Assembly: GCF_020819595.1 (NCBI RefSeq)
Contig: NZ_JAJHNP010000001.1
Coordinates: forward strand, 310,001-374,000
Reading direction: 5' to 3'
Source of the DNA: Streptomyces barringtoniae
GTDB lineage: Bacteria; Actinomycetota; Actinomycetes; Streptomycetales; Streptomycetaceae
Length of the DNA stretch: 64,000 nt
In this document: piece after piece, positions 17,246-26,349 of the stretch
Numbering within the stretch: the stretch's first letter is position 1
Layout of the letters: each line of letters begins with the position of its first letter
Made by a program: the position numbers and the translations under genes
Notes under the pieces: generated by a model
Told to the model about the DNA's origin: nothing
The model's input: only the letters and a program-made list of their open reading frames with translations
Database searches by the model: none

Positions 17246-18240
17246 AGCTCGTCCTCCTCTTGCTTGAGCACCATGCGCAGGTAGTACGAGGTGATGACGA
17301 GCAGCACCAGGATGGTCAGGAAGGAGATCGCCGCTCCGACGCCGAAGTGCTGGTTGCCGACGCCCTCGACGAAGGCGTAGATCGGCAGGGTCTCGGTGAG
17401 GCGGTCGGGGCCGCCCTGGTTGATGGCGAAGATCTGCGTGAACGCCTTGAAGACCCAGATGACCTCGAGGAAGGTCGTGGCGTACAGGAAGGGCCGCAGG
17501 AAGGGCAGGGTCACCGAGGTGAAGCTCTGCCGGGCACCGGCGCCGTCCAGGGACGCGGCCTCGTACAGCTCCTTGGGGATCGTGGTGGTGGCGGCGTACA
17601 GGTTGATCGCCACGAACGGGATCGACTGCCACACGATCAGCAGGACGACCACGGAGAAGGTGGAGAACTGGCTGCCCAGCCAGTTGTGGTCGGCCATGGA
17701 GTGCCAGCCGAGCTTGTCCAGCGTCCAGTTGACGACGCCGAAGCGCTGGGCGAACAGCCACTGGTAGACGGTGGTCGCGGCGATGGGGGGCATCGCCCAG
17801 GCCAGGACCAGGCCCACCATGAGCAGCAGCCGCATCCGCTTGCCGAGCCGGGCCAGCAGCAGTCCGATCAGGGTGCCGAGCACCATGATGAGGACGACGT
17901 TGGCGGCGGTGAAGAAGACGGTGCGCTCGACGACGTGCCAGAACTCCGGCTCGGACAGCACCTGCCGGTAGTTGCCGACGCCGTTCCACTCGGTGAGGTG
18001 CTGGATGAGCTGCCGCGGGTTGAGGTTCTGGAACGACAGCATGCCGTTCTTGACCAGGGGCCAGCCGAGCAGGACCACTGTGGCCAGCAGCGCGGGCAGC
18101 AGGAGGAGGTAGGGGGCGGCGGCGCCGCGGCGGGACGGGGACCCGGTCGCGTGGTCCGCCCCCCGCGGCACACCCGGTATCCGGGCCTTGCGGACAGCGG
18201 GCTCACCGGCCGTGTCCGTGCCTTGGGTCTGCACTGACAT
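17242..18240 (-). CDS. Carbohydrate ABC transporter permease (MalF/DasB type)
   Basis: A 332-residue permease. A cytoplasmic N-terminus of ~40 residues is followed by six predicted helices, with the EAA loop YEAASLDGAGARQSFTSVTLPFLRP. It pairs with the MalG-type permease at 16415 and the lipoprotein at 18325. ATG at 18240 follows an 84-base gap from the lipoprotein gene containing a strong hairpin (18288-18316), which probably lowers permease expression relative to the binding protein. Confidence 0.92.
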   Translation of the reverse strand: MSVQTQGTDTAGEPAVRKARIPGVPRGADHATGSPSRRGAAAPYLLLLPALLATVVLLGWPLVKNGMLSFQNLNPRQLIQHLTEWNGVGNYRQVLSEPEFWHVVERTVFFTAANVVLIMVLGTLIGLLLARLGKRMRLLLMVGLVLAWAMPPIAATTVYQWLFAQRFGVVNWTLDKLGWHSMADHNWLGSQFSTFSVVVLLIVWQSIPFVAINLYAATTTIPKELYEAASLDGAGARQSFTSVTLPFLRPFLYATTFLEVIWVFKAFTQIFAINQGGPDRLTETLPIYAFVEGVGNQHFGVGAAISFLTILVLLVITSYYLRMVLKQEEDEL

Positions 18241-18287
18241 GAGTTGCCATCTCTTCCGTGGCCGAACGGGCCGTGGGAACGACTGAG

Positions 18288-18316
18288 CCGGGGGCGCCGC
18301 CGCGCGGCGCCCCCGG
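18288..18316 (-). terminator. Intra-operon hairpin (partial terminator/processing site)
   Basis: Perfect 13-base arms (18288-18300 and 18304-18316) with a 3-base loop, nine bases after the lipoprotein stop codon and before the permease start. Position and strength fit a partial terminator or a 3' stabiliser that yields more binding protein than permease, as in other sugar ABC operons. Confidence 0.7.
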
Positions 18317-18324
18317 CGTGGTCA

Positions 18325-19605
18325 TCAGTTCTGCTGGGCCAGGCGCTTGTCGATCTCGGCCTCGACGTCCTTGGCGGCCGCCGCGGGAGCCTTGCCGTTC
18401 AGGACCGCGGTCATGTACGACTTGATCGGGTTCGGGGTGTTCTCCACCGCGGCCCACTCCGGGATCAGCGGGGTGGTGCCGCCGGCCGCGGCGGCGGGCG
18501 CGGCGGCCTCGGCGGCGCCGTTGCCCTTGAGGTTGCTCTGCAGGGCCGTCTTGTTCGGGATGACGCCGTTGAGCTTGGCCAGTTCGCCCTCGTACTGGTC
18601 GGACAGGGCGATCTTCAGGAACTCCTTGGCCAGCGACTGCTTCTTGCTGTTCTGGGCGACGGCGAGGTTGGAGCCGCCGAGGAAGACACCCTCGGGCTTG
18701 TCGGCGGTCGCGCCCGGGACGGTGAAGTAGCCGAGGTCCTTCTCGATGGACTTGTTGGCCTGGATGGCGGTGGCGGCCTCCCAGCCCATGCCGATGAACG
18801 CGCCGGTCTTGCCCTTGGCGAAGATCGTGGCCTGCTGCGGGGTGGCCTCGTCCTTGTCCTTGGGCGCCTTGGAGTAGGCGGCGTACTTCTTGTAGAGCTC
18901 CATGGCCGCCGTGACCTTCGGGTCGGCGAGGTTGGAGACGTACTTGCCGCCCTGCTTCTTCACCAGGTCGCCGCCCTGGCCGATGATCAGGCCGTCGAGG
19001 AAGTACCAGTTCTGGCCCGGCAGGTAGAGGGGCTCGGCGTCGGTCTTCTTGCCGATGGTGTCGAGGTCCTTGAAGAACTCGTCGCGGGTCTTCGGGGTCG
19101 ACTTGATGCCGGCCTTCGCCCAGATGGCCTTGTTGTAGATGACGACGCGGTTGGCGAAGTACCAGGGGGCGGCGTACTGCTTGCCCTCGTACACGGAGGA
19201 CTGCGAGACCGAGGGGGTCCAGTCGGCGCCGATCGCCTGCTTGACGTCGCTCAGGTCGGCGAGGCCGCCGGTGGCCGCGTAGGCGGGGGTCTGGGTGTTG
19301 CCGACCTCCAGGACGTCCGGCGGGGTGTCCTCGGACAGGGCGGTGGTGATCTTCTGCTGGATCCCGTCCCACTTCTGGATCTCGAACTTCAGCTTCGCGC
19401 CGGTCTTCTTCTCGAAGGCGGCCTGGACGTCCTTGCTCCACTGCGGCGGCGCGGAGCCGTCCATGGTCCAGACGGTGAGCGTCTGGCCCTTCCAGCTGTC
19501 CGGTCCCGCGTCCTTGCCGCTGTCCTTGCCGTCGTTTCCGCCACACGCGGCAACGGAGACCATCATGCCCGCGATCACGATCGCGGCAGCGAGCTTGCGC
19601 TTCAC
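18325..19605 (-). CDS. DasA-like sugar-binding lipoprotein of ABC transporter
   Basis: A 426-residue extracellular binding protein anchored by a lipid. The signal peptide MKRKLAAAIVIAGMMVSVAAC has a lipobox ending at C21. TLTVWTMDGS, TTALSEDTPPDVLEVGNTQT, EPLYLPGQNWYFLDGL and the C-terminal GNGAAEAAAP...TPLIPEWAAVEN strongly recall DasA, the N,N'-diacetylchitobiose-binding protein of Streptomyces, though paralogues exist. The likely ligand is chitobiose or a related GlcNAc oligomer. It is the first gene of a minus-strand operon with two permeases and a GH3 hydrolase, controlled from the region 19606-19929, which carries DasR-type sites. Confidence 0.9.
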   Translation of the reverse strand: MKRKLAAAIVIAGMMVSVAACGGNDGKDSGKDAGPDSWKGQTLTVWTMDGSAPPQWSKDVQAAFEKKTGAKLKFEIQKWDGIQQKITTALSEDTPPDVLEVGNTQTPAYAATGGLADLSDVKQAIGADWTPSVSQSSVYEGKQYAAPWYFANRVVIYNKAIWAKAGIKSTPKTRDEFFKDLDTIGKKTDAEPLYLPGQNWYFLDGLIIGQGGDLVKKQGGKYVSNLADPKVTAAMELYKKYAAYSKAPKDKDEATPQQATIFAKGKTGAFIGMGWEAATAIQANKSIEKDLGYFTVPGATADKPEGVFLGGSNLAVAQNSKKQSLAKEFLKIALSDQYEGELAKLNGVIPNKTALQSNLKGNGAAEAAAPAAAAGGTTPLIPEWAAVENTPNPIKSYMTAVLNGKAPAAAAKDVEAEIDKRLAQQN

Positions 19606-19698
19606 GCCACCCTCCTCAGGGATGCCACTAACCCCCCACGCCCTCGGCGGTGACCTGCGTACGACGCTGTTGCACGTAGGGCTCGGGACCTGGCCACT

Positions 19699-19714
19699 AA
19701 TGGTGTAGACCAGT
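19699..19714. promoter_or_regulatory. DasR-responsive element, best copy
   Basis: Matches 14 of 16 bases of the known dre consensus ACTGGTCTAGACCAGT, with core TGGTGTAGACCA. It lies about 94 bases upstream of the lipoprotein start, in the region shared with the divergent GntR gene. Confidence 0.75.
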
Positions 19715-19723
19715 ACGGTGGAG

Positions 19724-19739
19724 CTTGGCCTAGACCTTT
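19724..19739. promoter_or_regulatory. Second, weaker DasR-type site
   Basis: Core TTGGCCTAGACC matches about 11 of 16 dre bases. It lies 25 bases (centre to centre) from the strong copy, so two dimers could bind next to each other. Confidence 0.55.
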
Positions 19740-19861
19740 CGGGGTGTCAAGGGTGGTCCAGGAAGCCGATTCCGGCCGTTACGAGAACGTCACCGGAGCG
19801 CGTCCGTCCACATCCGCCCGATTCATCCGGCCCTCGGGTTGGACCGGACCTGAGCGGGCGG

Positions 19862-19877
19862 GTTGGACTAGACCATA
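19862..19877. promoter_or_regulatory. Third DasR-type site, close to the GntR gene
   Basis: Core TTGGACTAGACCA matches about 11 of 16 dre bases, 52 bases before the regulator's start codon, a good position for autorepression. A still weaker relative (TTGGACCGGACC) lies at about 19839-19850. Confidence 0.55.
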
Positions 19878-19929
19878 GGGCAGTTGGTCGCTATAACGGG
19901 AGACCGTCGACACAGCCGGGAAGGCAGGC

Positions 19930-20697
19930 ATGACCACCGACGTCAGCAGCGCCCAGCCGCACAGGGGGGCGTCCGGCCGCACCGCGCGCGTGCCGAAGTA
20001 CTACCGGATCAAACAGCAACTGCTGGCCATGGCCGAGGAGTTGCAGCCAGGCTCGGCGATGCCGGCCGAGCGGCTGCTCGCCGTGCGGTTCGACACCTCC
20101 CGGACCACCATCCGGCAGGCGCTCACCGAACTCGTGGGCGAGGGCCGCCTGGACCGGATCCAGGGCAAGGGCACCTTCGTCTCCCAGCCCAAGCTGTACC
20201 GCACGCTCCAGCTGACCTCGCACACCGAGGACATGCGCGCCCAGGGCCTGACGCCCGCCTCGCAGGTGCTGGACATCGGGGAGATCCCGGCCGACCAACG
20301 GCTGTCGGAGCTGCTCGGCATCGGCATCGGCGAACGCGTCCTGCGCATCGAGCGGCTGCGCCTTGCCAGCGGCGACCCCATGGCGATCGAGACGACCCAC
20401 CTGTCCGCGCGGCGCTTCCCCGGCCTGCGCCGCTCGCTGGCGACGCACCCCTCGCTGTACACGGCGCTCACCGAGGTGTACGGCGTCCATCTCGCCGAGG
20501 CCGACGAGACCATCGAGACCTCGCTGTCCACGCCACGCGAGGCACACCTGCTCGCCACGGACGTGGGGCTGCCGATGCTGCTGCTGTCCCGGCACTCGCG
20601 GGACGCGGAGGGCCGGCCGGTGGAATGGGTGCGCTCGGTGTACCGGGGTTCCCGGTACAAGTTCGTGGCCGCCCTGCGCCGCCCGGCGCGGGGGTGA
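19930..20697 (+). CDS. GntR/HutC-family regulator, DasR-like
   Basis: A 255-residue repressor. The N-terminal winged helix (about 22-92: [41 protein letters not shown]) precedes a UTRA effector domain (about 100-250). [35 protein letters not shown] and [18 protein letters not shown] closely follow DasR, the GlcNAc-6-phosphate/glucosamine-6-phosphate-responsive master regulator. Differences at many positions (from memory of DasR) suggest a paralogue or a divergent orthologue. ATG at 19930. Divergent from the transporter operon it presumably represses; the sites at 19699-19877 support this. Confidence 0.88.
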   Translation: MTTDVSSAQPHRGASGRTARVPKYYRIKQQLLAMAEELQPGSAMPAERLLAVRFDTSRTTIRQALTELVGEGRLDRIQGKGTFVSQPKLYRTLQLTSHTEDMRAQGLTPASQVLDIGEIPADQRLSELLGIGIGERVLRIERLRLASGDPMAIETTHLSARRFPGLRRSLATHPSLYTALTEVYGVHLAEADETIETSLSTPREAHLLATDVGLPMLLLSRHSRDAEGRPVEWVRSVYRGSRYKFVAALRRPARG

Positions 20698-20942
20698 CCA
20701 CGCGCAGGGCCCGGGTCGGGTGGTCCACGAGGCCCGGGTCGGCCGGTCGACGAAAGGGGCGGTCGGCGGCTCGTTGAACCGGCGCCCCACCGACACCTTC
20801 CGGCAAGGCACTCGGCGGATCGGTCCGCTGTCAGCGCGGAGTCGGATTCCGCTGCCAGGGTCGCCCTGTCCGACCACGCCCGTCGCGGTCGGCACCTGGC
20901 TGCCCCGCCCCGGCATCCTCCCCGCACCGACAGGAGACCGCC

Positions 20943-22068
20943 ATCCACGATCCCCAAGAGCTGATCGAGGCGGGCCCGGACGCCGTGCGGCGTCTGGCCC
21001 GGCGCCGCCACGACCTGCTGCGCACCGAGCTGAACCGCACGGCCAAGGCCCGCCGGTCCGGCCCGCCGACCGAGGCGGAGAAGGAGGCCGCGCGTGCGCT
21101 GCGGGCCGAGGTGCAGCAGGCGGAGGCCGCCGTCCGGAAGGCCGTCGGCGAGCCGTCCGGGCTGCTGCTCACCATCCCCAACCTGCCGCCGGGCTCGGTC
21201 CTGGACGGTGATTCCGAGAAGGACGCCGTGGAGATACGGCGGGACGGGCCCGCGCCGCGTCCGGCGGACGGGGCCCGCCGCCATGCCGGGATCGGTGAGG
21301 CGCTGGGCATCCTCGGTTCCCCCGCCGCGGCCCGGCTGTCCGGCGCCCGGTTCAGCGTGGCCCGAGGGGCCGGAGCCCGGCTGGAGCGGGCCCTCGGCGA
21401 CTTCTTCCTCGACCCGCACACCCGCGAGCACGGCTACACCGAGCAGTCCGTGCGGTTCCCGGTCAGCCGGGACACCATGACCGGCACCGGTCAACTGCCC
21501 AAATTCGAGGAGGACTTGTTCCGTACCCGGGTCGGCGAACGGGAGCTGTTCCTGATCCCGACCGCCGAGGTGCCGTTGACCGACCCGGCGGCGGGACACG
21601 CGGGGGGCTCAGGCTGCACCAGTTCGAGAAGGTGGAGCTGGTGCGGATCTGCGCGCCGGAGCGGCGCAGGAGCAGCTGGAGCTGATGGTCGGGCACGCCG
21701 AGGAACGCCTGCGCCGGCTCGAACTGTCCTTCCGTACAGTGCGGTTGCCCGCCGGCGACATGGGCTTCTCGGCGCGGACGACGTACGACATCGAGGTCTG
21801 GCTGCCGGGCGGCGGCTCCTACCGCGAGATCTCCTCGGTCTCCGACTGCGGCACCCTCCAGGCCCGCCGCGCCGGCATCCGGGTCAGACGCGGCGACGGC
21901 CGCAAGTCCCCGGCGGCCACCCTGAACGGCTCGGCGCTGCCCGTCGGGCAGACCGGGCCCGCGCTGCTGGAGCGGGGCGTCCGGGACGACGGGTCCGTGG
22001 TGCTGCCCGAGGCGCTGGTGCCGTACACCGGCTTCCGGAGGATCCTGCCGGGCGGCGGGACCGAGTGA
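20943..22068 (+). pseudogene. serS: Decayed second seryl-tRNA synthetase gene
   Basis: A SerRS-like sequence broken in at least four ways. The expected start before HDPQELIEAGPDAVRRLARR is ATC, although AGGAGA is still present five bases upstream. About 30-40 codons around class II motif 2 are missing after ELFLIPTAEVPLTDPAA. Frameshifts near 21600-21615 and near 21660 shift the reading to LHQFEKVELVRICAPE and then AAQEQLELMVGHAEERL. The C-terminal third (GDMGFSARTTYDIEVWLPG, REISSVSDCGT, TLNGSALPVG) is intact but disconnected. Second SerRS copies in Streptomyces usually give resistance to seryl-adenylate-type antibiotics or feed Ser-tRNA to a biosynthetic pathway; none is visible here. Confidence 0.85.
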
Positions 22069-22078
22069 CGCGACGGCG

Positions 22079-22111
22079 AAGGGCCGGGAGCCGGTCCGGC
22101 TCCCGGCCCTT
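22079..22111. terminator. Strong bidirectional hairpin terminator
   Basis: Perfect 14-base arms (22079-22092 and 22098-22111) around a 5-base loop, ending with TT on one side and beginning with AA on the other. It sits between the serS remnant and the convergent DUF6299 gene and could serve both. Confidence 0.85.
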
Positions 22112-22126
22112 GCGTACGGACGACCG

Positions 22127-22630
<504 letters not shown>

Positions 22631-22794
22631 TCACTCCATCGGTGGCGCGTCATGGAACCGTCCGGGAGTTGTCCGGGTGTTGTCACGCTTCACGGCGCGC
22701 GGTTCCGGCGCGTTCACGACGGGAGCATGGTCTGTGTATGACGGGCCCGCGGCCGCATCCGCCGGCCCCTCACATCCCGATGTGGAGGTGCGCC

Positions 22795-22989
22795 ATGTGC
22801 TCCAACCGGTCCTCGTGCCCCGCGTCCGACGCCGCCCTGCGGCACGCGGTGGCCGCCCACCCCGAGCAGGGCTGGACCTTGCTGTGCGACGGCTCGATCG
22901 TGTTCGACGACAGCGGCGAACTGCACCCGGACGGCAGCGTGGTCCCGCCGTGCCGGGTCCCGGCGGAACGGCTCGCCGTGGCCGCCTGA
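22795..22989 (+). CDS. DUF5999 family small protein
   Basis: A 64-residue protein with ATG at 22795 and GGAGG seven bases upstream. It opens with MCSNRSSCPASD (Cys2, Cys8) and contains HPEQGWTLLCDGSIVFDDSGEL and a late PCR; the three-to-four cysteines might bind metal. The family is widespread in Streptomyces, has no assigned role, and is probably cytoplasmic. Divergent from the DUF6299 gene. Confidence 0.8.
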   Translation: MCSNRSSCPASDAALRHAVAAHPEQGWTLLCDGSIVFDDSGELHPDGSVVPPCRVPAERLAVAA

Positions 22990-22999
22990 TCAGGGCTCC

Positions 23000-23398
23000 C
23001 TACGGCAGCACCGCGAACCCGTCCAGCTCCACCATCGCCCGCTCGTCCCACAGCCGTACGACCTGCACGACGGCCATCGCCGGGTAGTCCCGGCCCGCCG
23101 ACTCCCGCCAGATGCGGCCGAGTCGGCCGGCGTGGTCGCGGTACGCGGCGACGTCCGTGGCGTAGACGGTGACCCGGGCGAGGTCGGCGGGGGTGCCGCC
23201 GGCCGCGCGCAGGGCCGCGAGGAGGTTGCCGAGGGCCCGCTCGAACTGCTCGGGGAGCGTGTCGCCGGTGATCTTGCCGTCGGCGTCGAGGGCGGTCTGG
23301 CCCGCGAGGAACACCACGCGCGAGCCGGACGCGACGACGGCGTGCGAGAACCCCGTCGGCGGGGACAGCTCGGGCGGGTTGACACGCTCGGCCGTCAC
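23000..23398 (-). CDS. RidA-family enamine/imine deaminase
   Basis: A 132-residue protein of the RidA/YjgF fold: FSHAVVASGSRVVFLAGQTALDADGKI, LAALRAAGGTPADLARVTVYATD, then PAMAVVQVVRLWDERAMVELDGFAV. A conserved arginine precedes the end of the core, but the R in VRLW replaces the usual VxxLxxP context, so this is a subfamily member rather than classical RidA. The GTG at 23398 overlaps the acyl-CoA dehydrogenase stop (GTGA). In a 2-aminobenzoate pathway an enamine deaminase could remove the amino group from the ring-reduced CoA ester (inference). Confidence 0.85.
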   Translation of the reverse strand: MTAERVNPPELSPPTGFSHAVVASGSRVVFLAGQTALDADGKITGDTLPEQFERALGNLLAALRAAGGTPADLARVTVYATDVAAYRDHAGRLGRIWRESAGRDYPAMAVVQVVRLWDERAMVELDGFAVLP

Positions 23399-24528
23399 CG
23401 GGACACCTCCTCGGTCCTGGCGTACAACTCCTTGGCGATGATGCCCCGTTGGACCTCGCTCGCGCCCTCGTAGATGCGCGGGGCGCGCACCTCGCGGTAG
23501 AGGTGTTCGAGGAGGTGGCCCCGGCGCAGGGCGCGGGCGCCGTGCAGCTGGACGGCGGCGTCGACGACGTACTGCGCGGTCTCGGTGGCGAGCAGCTTGG
23601 CCATCGCGGCGCGCCCCGGCACGTCCGCCGCGCCTTCGTCGTACGCCGTCGCCGCCGCGTACACCATCAGCCGGGCCGCCTCCGTGCGCAGGGCCATCTC
23701 GGCGACCTGGTGGGAGACGCTCTGCAGGTCCATCAGCCGGCCGCCGAAGGCCTCGCGGCGGCGGGTGTGGCCGAGGGTGGCGTCGAGCGCGGCCTGGGCC
23801 ATGCCGACCGCGAAGGCGCCGACGCTGGGGCGGAAGAGGTTGAGGGTGCCCATGGCGACGGCGAAGCCGCGGTCGGCCTCGCCGAGCACGTCGTCGGCGG
23901 TGACCGGCACGGCGTCGAAGTCCAGGGCGCCGATGGGGTGCGGCGAGAGCATGTCCAGGGCGGTGCCGGTGAGTCCGGGCCGGTCGGCGGGGACGAGGAA
24001 GGCGGTCACGCCCCGGGCTCCGGCGCCGGGTGTGGTGCGGGCGAAGACGGTGTAGAAGTCGGCCTCGGGGGCGTTGGAGATCCAGGTCTTGGCGCCGGTG
24101 AGCCGCCAGCCGCCGGTGCCGTCGGGCTCGGCCGCGAGGGACAGCGCGGCCGCGTCCGAACCGGCCCCCGGCTCGCTCAGCGCGAAGGCGGCGACCGCGC
24201 TGCCGTCGGCGACCCGGGGCAGCCAGTGCTCGCGCTGGGCGGGGCTGCCGTGGGCGTGCACCGGATGGGCGCCCAGGCCCTGCAGGGCGAGCGCGGTCTC
24301 GGCCTCGGTGCAGGTCTGGGCGAGGGACTCCCGCATCAGGCACAGGTCGAGGGCGCCGGAGGTGAACAGCCGTGCCAGGAGGCCCAGTCGGCCGAGTTCG
24401 GCGAGGAGCGGCCGGTTGACGCGGCCCGGTTCGCCCTTGTCGGCCAGCGGGCGCAGCCGTTCGGCGGCCATCGTGCGCAGCTCGGCACACCAGGCGGTCG
24501 CTTGCGGTTCGAGCGAGAATGCGGGCAC
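23395..24528 (-). CDS. Acyl-CoA dehydrogenase
   Basis: A 377-residue FAD enzyme oxidising an acyl-CoA at the alpha-beta bond. The mid-domain signature AFALSEPGAGSDAAAL (about 112-127), WISNAPEADFYTVFART, the FAD-contacting QLHGARALRRGHLLEHLYRE, and the catalytic base E354 in YEGASE are present. The start is GTG at 24528, with GGAGGA eight bases upstream. First gene of a two-gene operon with RidA. It lies divergent from the aromatic acid-CoA ligase and has the same promoter type as the hydratase/monooxygenase operon, so it likely serves the same catabolic route after ring reduction. Confidence 0.92.
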   Translation of the reverse strand: MPAFSLEPQATAWCAELRTMAAERLRPLADKGEPGRVNRPLLAELGRLGLLARLFTSGALDLCLMRESLAQTCTEAETALALQGLGAHPVHAHGSPAQREHWLPRVADGSAVAAFALSEPGAGSDAAALSLAAEPDGTGGWRLTGAKTWISNAPEADFYTVFARTTPGAGARGVTAFLVPADRPGLTGTALDMLSPHPIGALDFDAVPVTADDVLGEADRGFAVAMGTLNLFRPSVGAFAVGMAQAALDATLGHTRRREAFGGRLMDLQSVSHQVAEMALRTEAARLMVYAAATAYDEGAADVPGRAAMAKLLATETAQYVVDAAVQLHGARALRRGHLLEHLYREVRAPRIYEGASEVQRGIIAKELYARTEEVSR

Positions 24529-24618
24529 TGCCGGTCCTCCCTCCGGTCCGGGCCACCCTGACCCTTCCCGTCACCGTCCGGGGCATCCCGTTGGCCTGCC
24601 CTCCCGGCTCCCGTCGAC

Positions 24619-24646
24619 GTTATCGCGAAAGGTTGACTGCCGTCAC
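24619..24646 (-). promoter_or_regulatory. Promoter/operator of the acyl-CoA dehydrogenase operon
   Basis: On the minus strand it reads GTGACG, 16 bases, GATAAC: a good -35/-10 pair ending about 90 bases before the start codon. The -35 half overlaps TGACTGCCGTCA, a GTCA/TGAC inverted repeat. A near-copy with the same length and boxes lies at 31466-31493 before the enoyl-CoA hydratase gene. It stands between divergent operons and might also affect the ligase gene. Confidence 0.6.
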
Positions 24647-24741
24647 CAAGGCGATACGCTCGATGCCCTGGCCCATCAGGACGCCGGTGCCCACCACGAC
24701 GCCCGTCTTCGACGCCTGTCACGGCAAGGGGGCGAACCGCC

Positions 24742-26334
24742 ATGCATCGCTCGGCCCATGTCGACACCTTCGCGCGCGACCATCTGCCGCCGCCGGACGA
24801 GTGGCCCGAGCTGCTCCTCGACCTGCCGGAGCTGTGCTACCCCGAGCGGCTGAACTGCGCCGCCGAACTCCTCGACCACGCCGAGGCGGACCGGCCGGTC
24901 TTCCACACCCCGGCGGGCCCCACCTGGACCTACGGCGAGCTGCGCCGGCACGTGGACCGGATCGCGCATGTGCTCACCGGCGACCTGGGCGTGGTCCCCG
25001 GCAACCGGGTGCTGCTGCGCGGCCCCACCACGCCCTGGCTGGCCGCCTGCTGGCTGGCCGTGCTGAAGGCGGGCGCGATAGCCGTGACCGTGCTGGCCCA
25101 GCAGCGACCGCACGAGCTGGCCACCATGTGCGAGATCGCCCTGGTGCGGCACGCGCTGTGCGACATCCGGTCGGTGGAGGACCTGGCGAAGGCCGACATA
25201 CCCGGGCTGCGGATCACGACGTACGGGGGTGACGGCCCCGACGACCTCCTCAACCGCCCGGCTCCCGACACGCCGTACCCGGCGGTCCGCACCGCGGCCG
25301 ACGACGTGGCCCTGATCGCGTTCACCTCGGGCACCACGGGTCGCCCGAAAGGGTGCATGCACTTCCACCGCGACGTACTGGCGATCGCGGACACCTTCTC
25401 CCGGCATGTGCTGCGCCCGCACGCGGACGACGTCTTCACCGGCTCGCCCCCGCTCGGCTTCACCTTCGGCCTGGGCGGCCTGGTGGTCTTCCCGATGCGG
25501 GCCGGGGCCAGCTCCCTGCTCCTGGAGGAGGCGGGCCCGCGCCGGCTGCTCCCCGCGATCGCCGGCCACCGCGTCACGGTCCTGTTCACCGCGCCGACCG
25601 CCTACCGCGCCATGCTGGAGCAGCTCGACGGGTACGACGTCTCGTCGCTGCGGCGCTGTGTGTCGGCCGGCGAGAACCTGCCCGCGGCCACCTGGCGGGC
25701 CTGGCACGAGCGCACCGGACTGCGCCTCATCAACGGCATCGGCGCGACCGAACTGCTGCACATCTTCGTCTCCGCGGCCGACGAGCGGATCAGACCGGGC
25801 ACCACGGGAGTGCCGGTACCGGGCTGGCAGGCGCGGGTGCAGGACGCCCAGGGCACGCCGGTGCCGGACGGCGAGCCCGGCCTGCTCGCCGTGCGCGGCC
25901 CGGTCGGCTGCCGCTACCTCGGCGACCCGCGCCAGCGCGGGTACGTGCGCGGCGGCTGGAACATCACCGGCGACACCTACGTCCGCGAGCCCGACGGCTA
26001 CTTCCGCTATGTGGCTCGCGCCGACGACATGATCATCTCCGCCGGGTACAACATCGCCGGACCGGAGGTGGAGGACGCGCTGCTGCGCCACCCGGACGTG
26101 GTGGAGACGGCGGTCGTCGGCCGCCCGGACGAGGCCCGCGGACAGGTGGTGGTCGCCTACACCGTGCTGCGCGAGGGCGCCCGGCGCGACCCGGAGGCCC
26201 TGAGCGCGTTCCTCAAGTCCGAGCTGGCACCCTACAAATGCCCGCGCGAGTTCGTCTTCCTCGACGCGCTCCCGCGCACCGCCACCGGCAAGCTCCAGCG
26301 CTTCCGGCTGCGCAGCGAAGGTGACCGGCAGTGA
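24742..26334 (+). CDS. 2-aminobenzoate/benzoate-CoA ligase family AMP-binding enzyme
   Basis: A 530-residue acid-CoA ligase: acid + ATP + CoA to acyl-CoA, AMP and PPi. The P-loop AFTSGTTGRPKG lies at 193-204, the aromatic-pocket region GSPPLGFTFGLGGLVVFPMRAG follows, then GIGATELLHIF, GWNITGDTY, YFRYVARADDMIISAGYNI and the catalytic lysine in TATGKLQRF near 522. This set is typical of the 2-aminobenzoate/benzoate-CoA ligase branch. With the fused monooxygenase/reductase nearby, 2-aminobenzoate (anthranilate) is the best substrate guess, with salicylate or benzoate as alternatives. ATG at 24742; followed 15 bases later by the PaaX gene. Confidence 0.9.
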   Translation: MHRSAHVDTFARDHLPPPDEWPELLLDLPELCYPERLNCAAELLDHAEADRPVFHTPAGPTWTYGELRRHVDRIAHVLTGDLGVVPGNRVLLRGPTTPWLAACWLAVLKAGAIAVTVLAQQRPHELATMCEIALVRHALCDIRSVEDLAKADIPGLRITTYGGDGPDDLLNRPAPDTPYPAVRTAADDVALIAFTSGTTGRPKGCMHFHRDVLAIADTFSRHVLRPHADDVFTGSPPLGFTFGLGGLVVFPMRAGASSLLLEEAGPRRLLPAIAGHRVTVLFTAPTAYRAMLEQLDGYDVSSLRRCVSAGENLPAATWRAWHERTGLRLINGIGATELLHIFVSAADERIRPGTTGVPVPGWQARVQDAQGTPVPDGEPGLLAVRGPVGCRYLGDPRQRGYVRGGWNITGDTYVREPDGYFRYVARADDMIISAGYNIAGPEVEDALLRHPDVVETAVVGRPDEARGQVVVAYTVLREGARRDPEALSAFLKSELAPYKCPREFVFLDALPRTATGKLQRFRLRSEGDRQ

Positions 26335-26349
26335 TGCCGACGACCTAAA

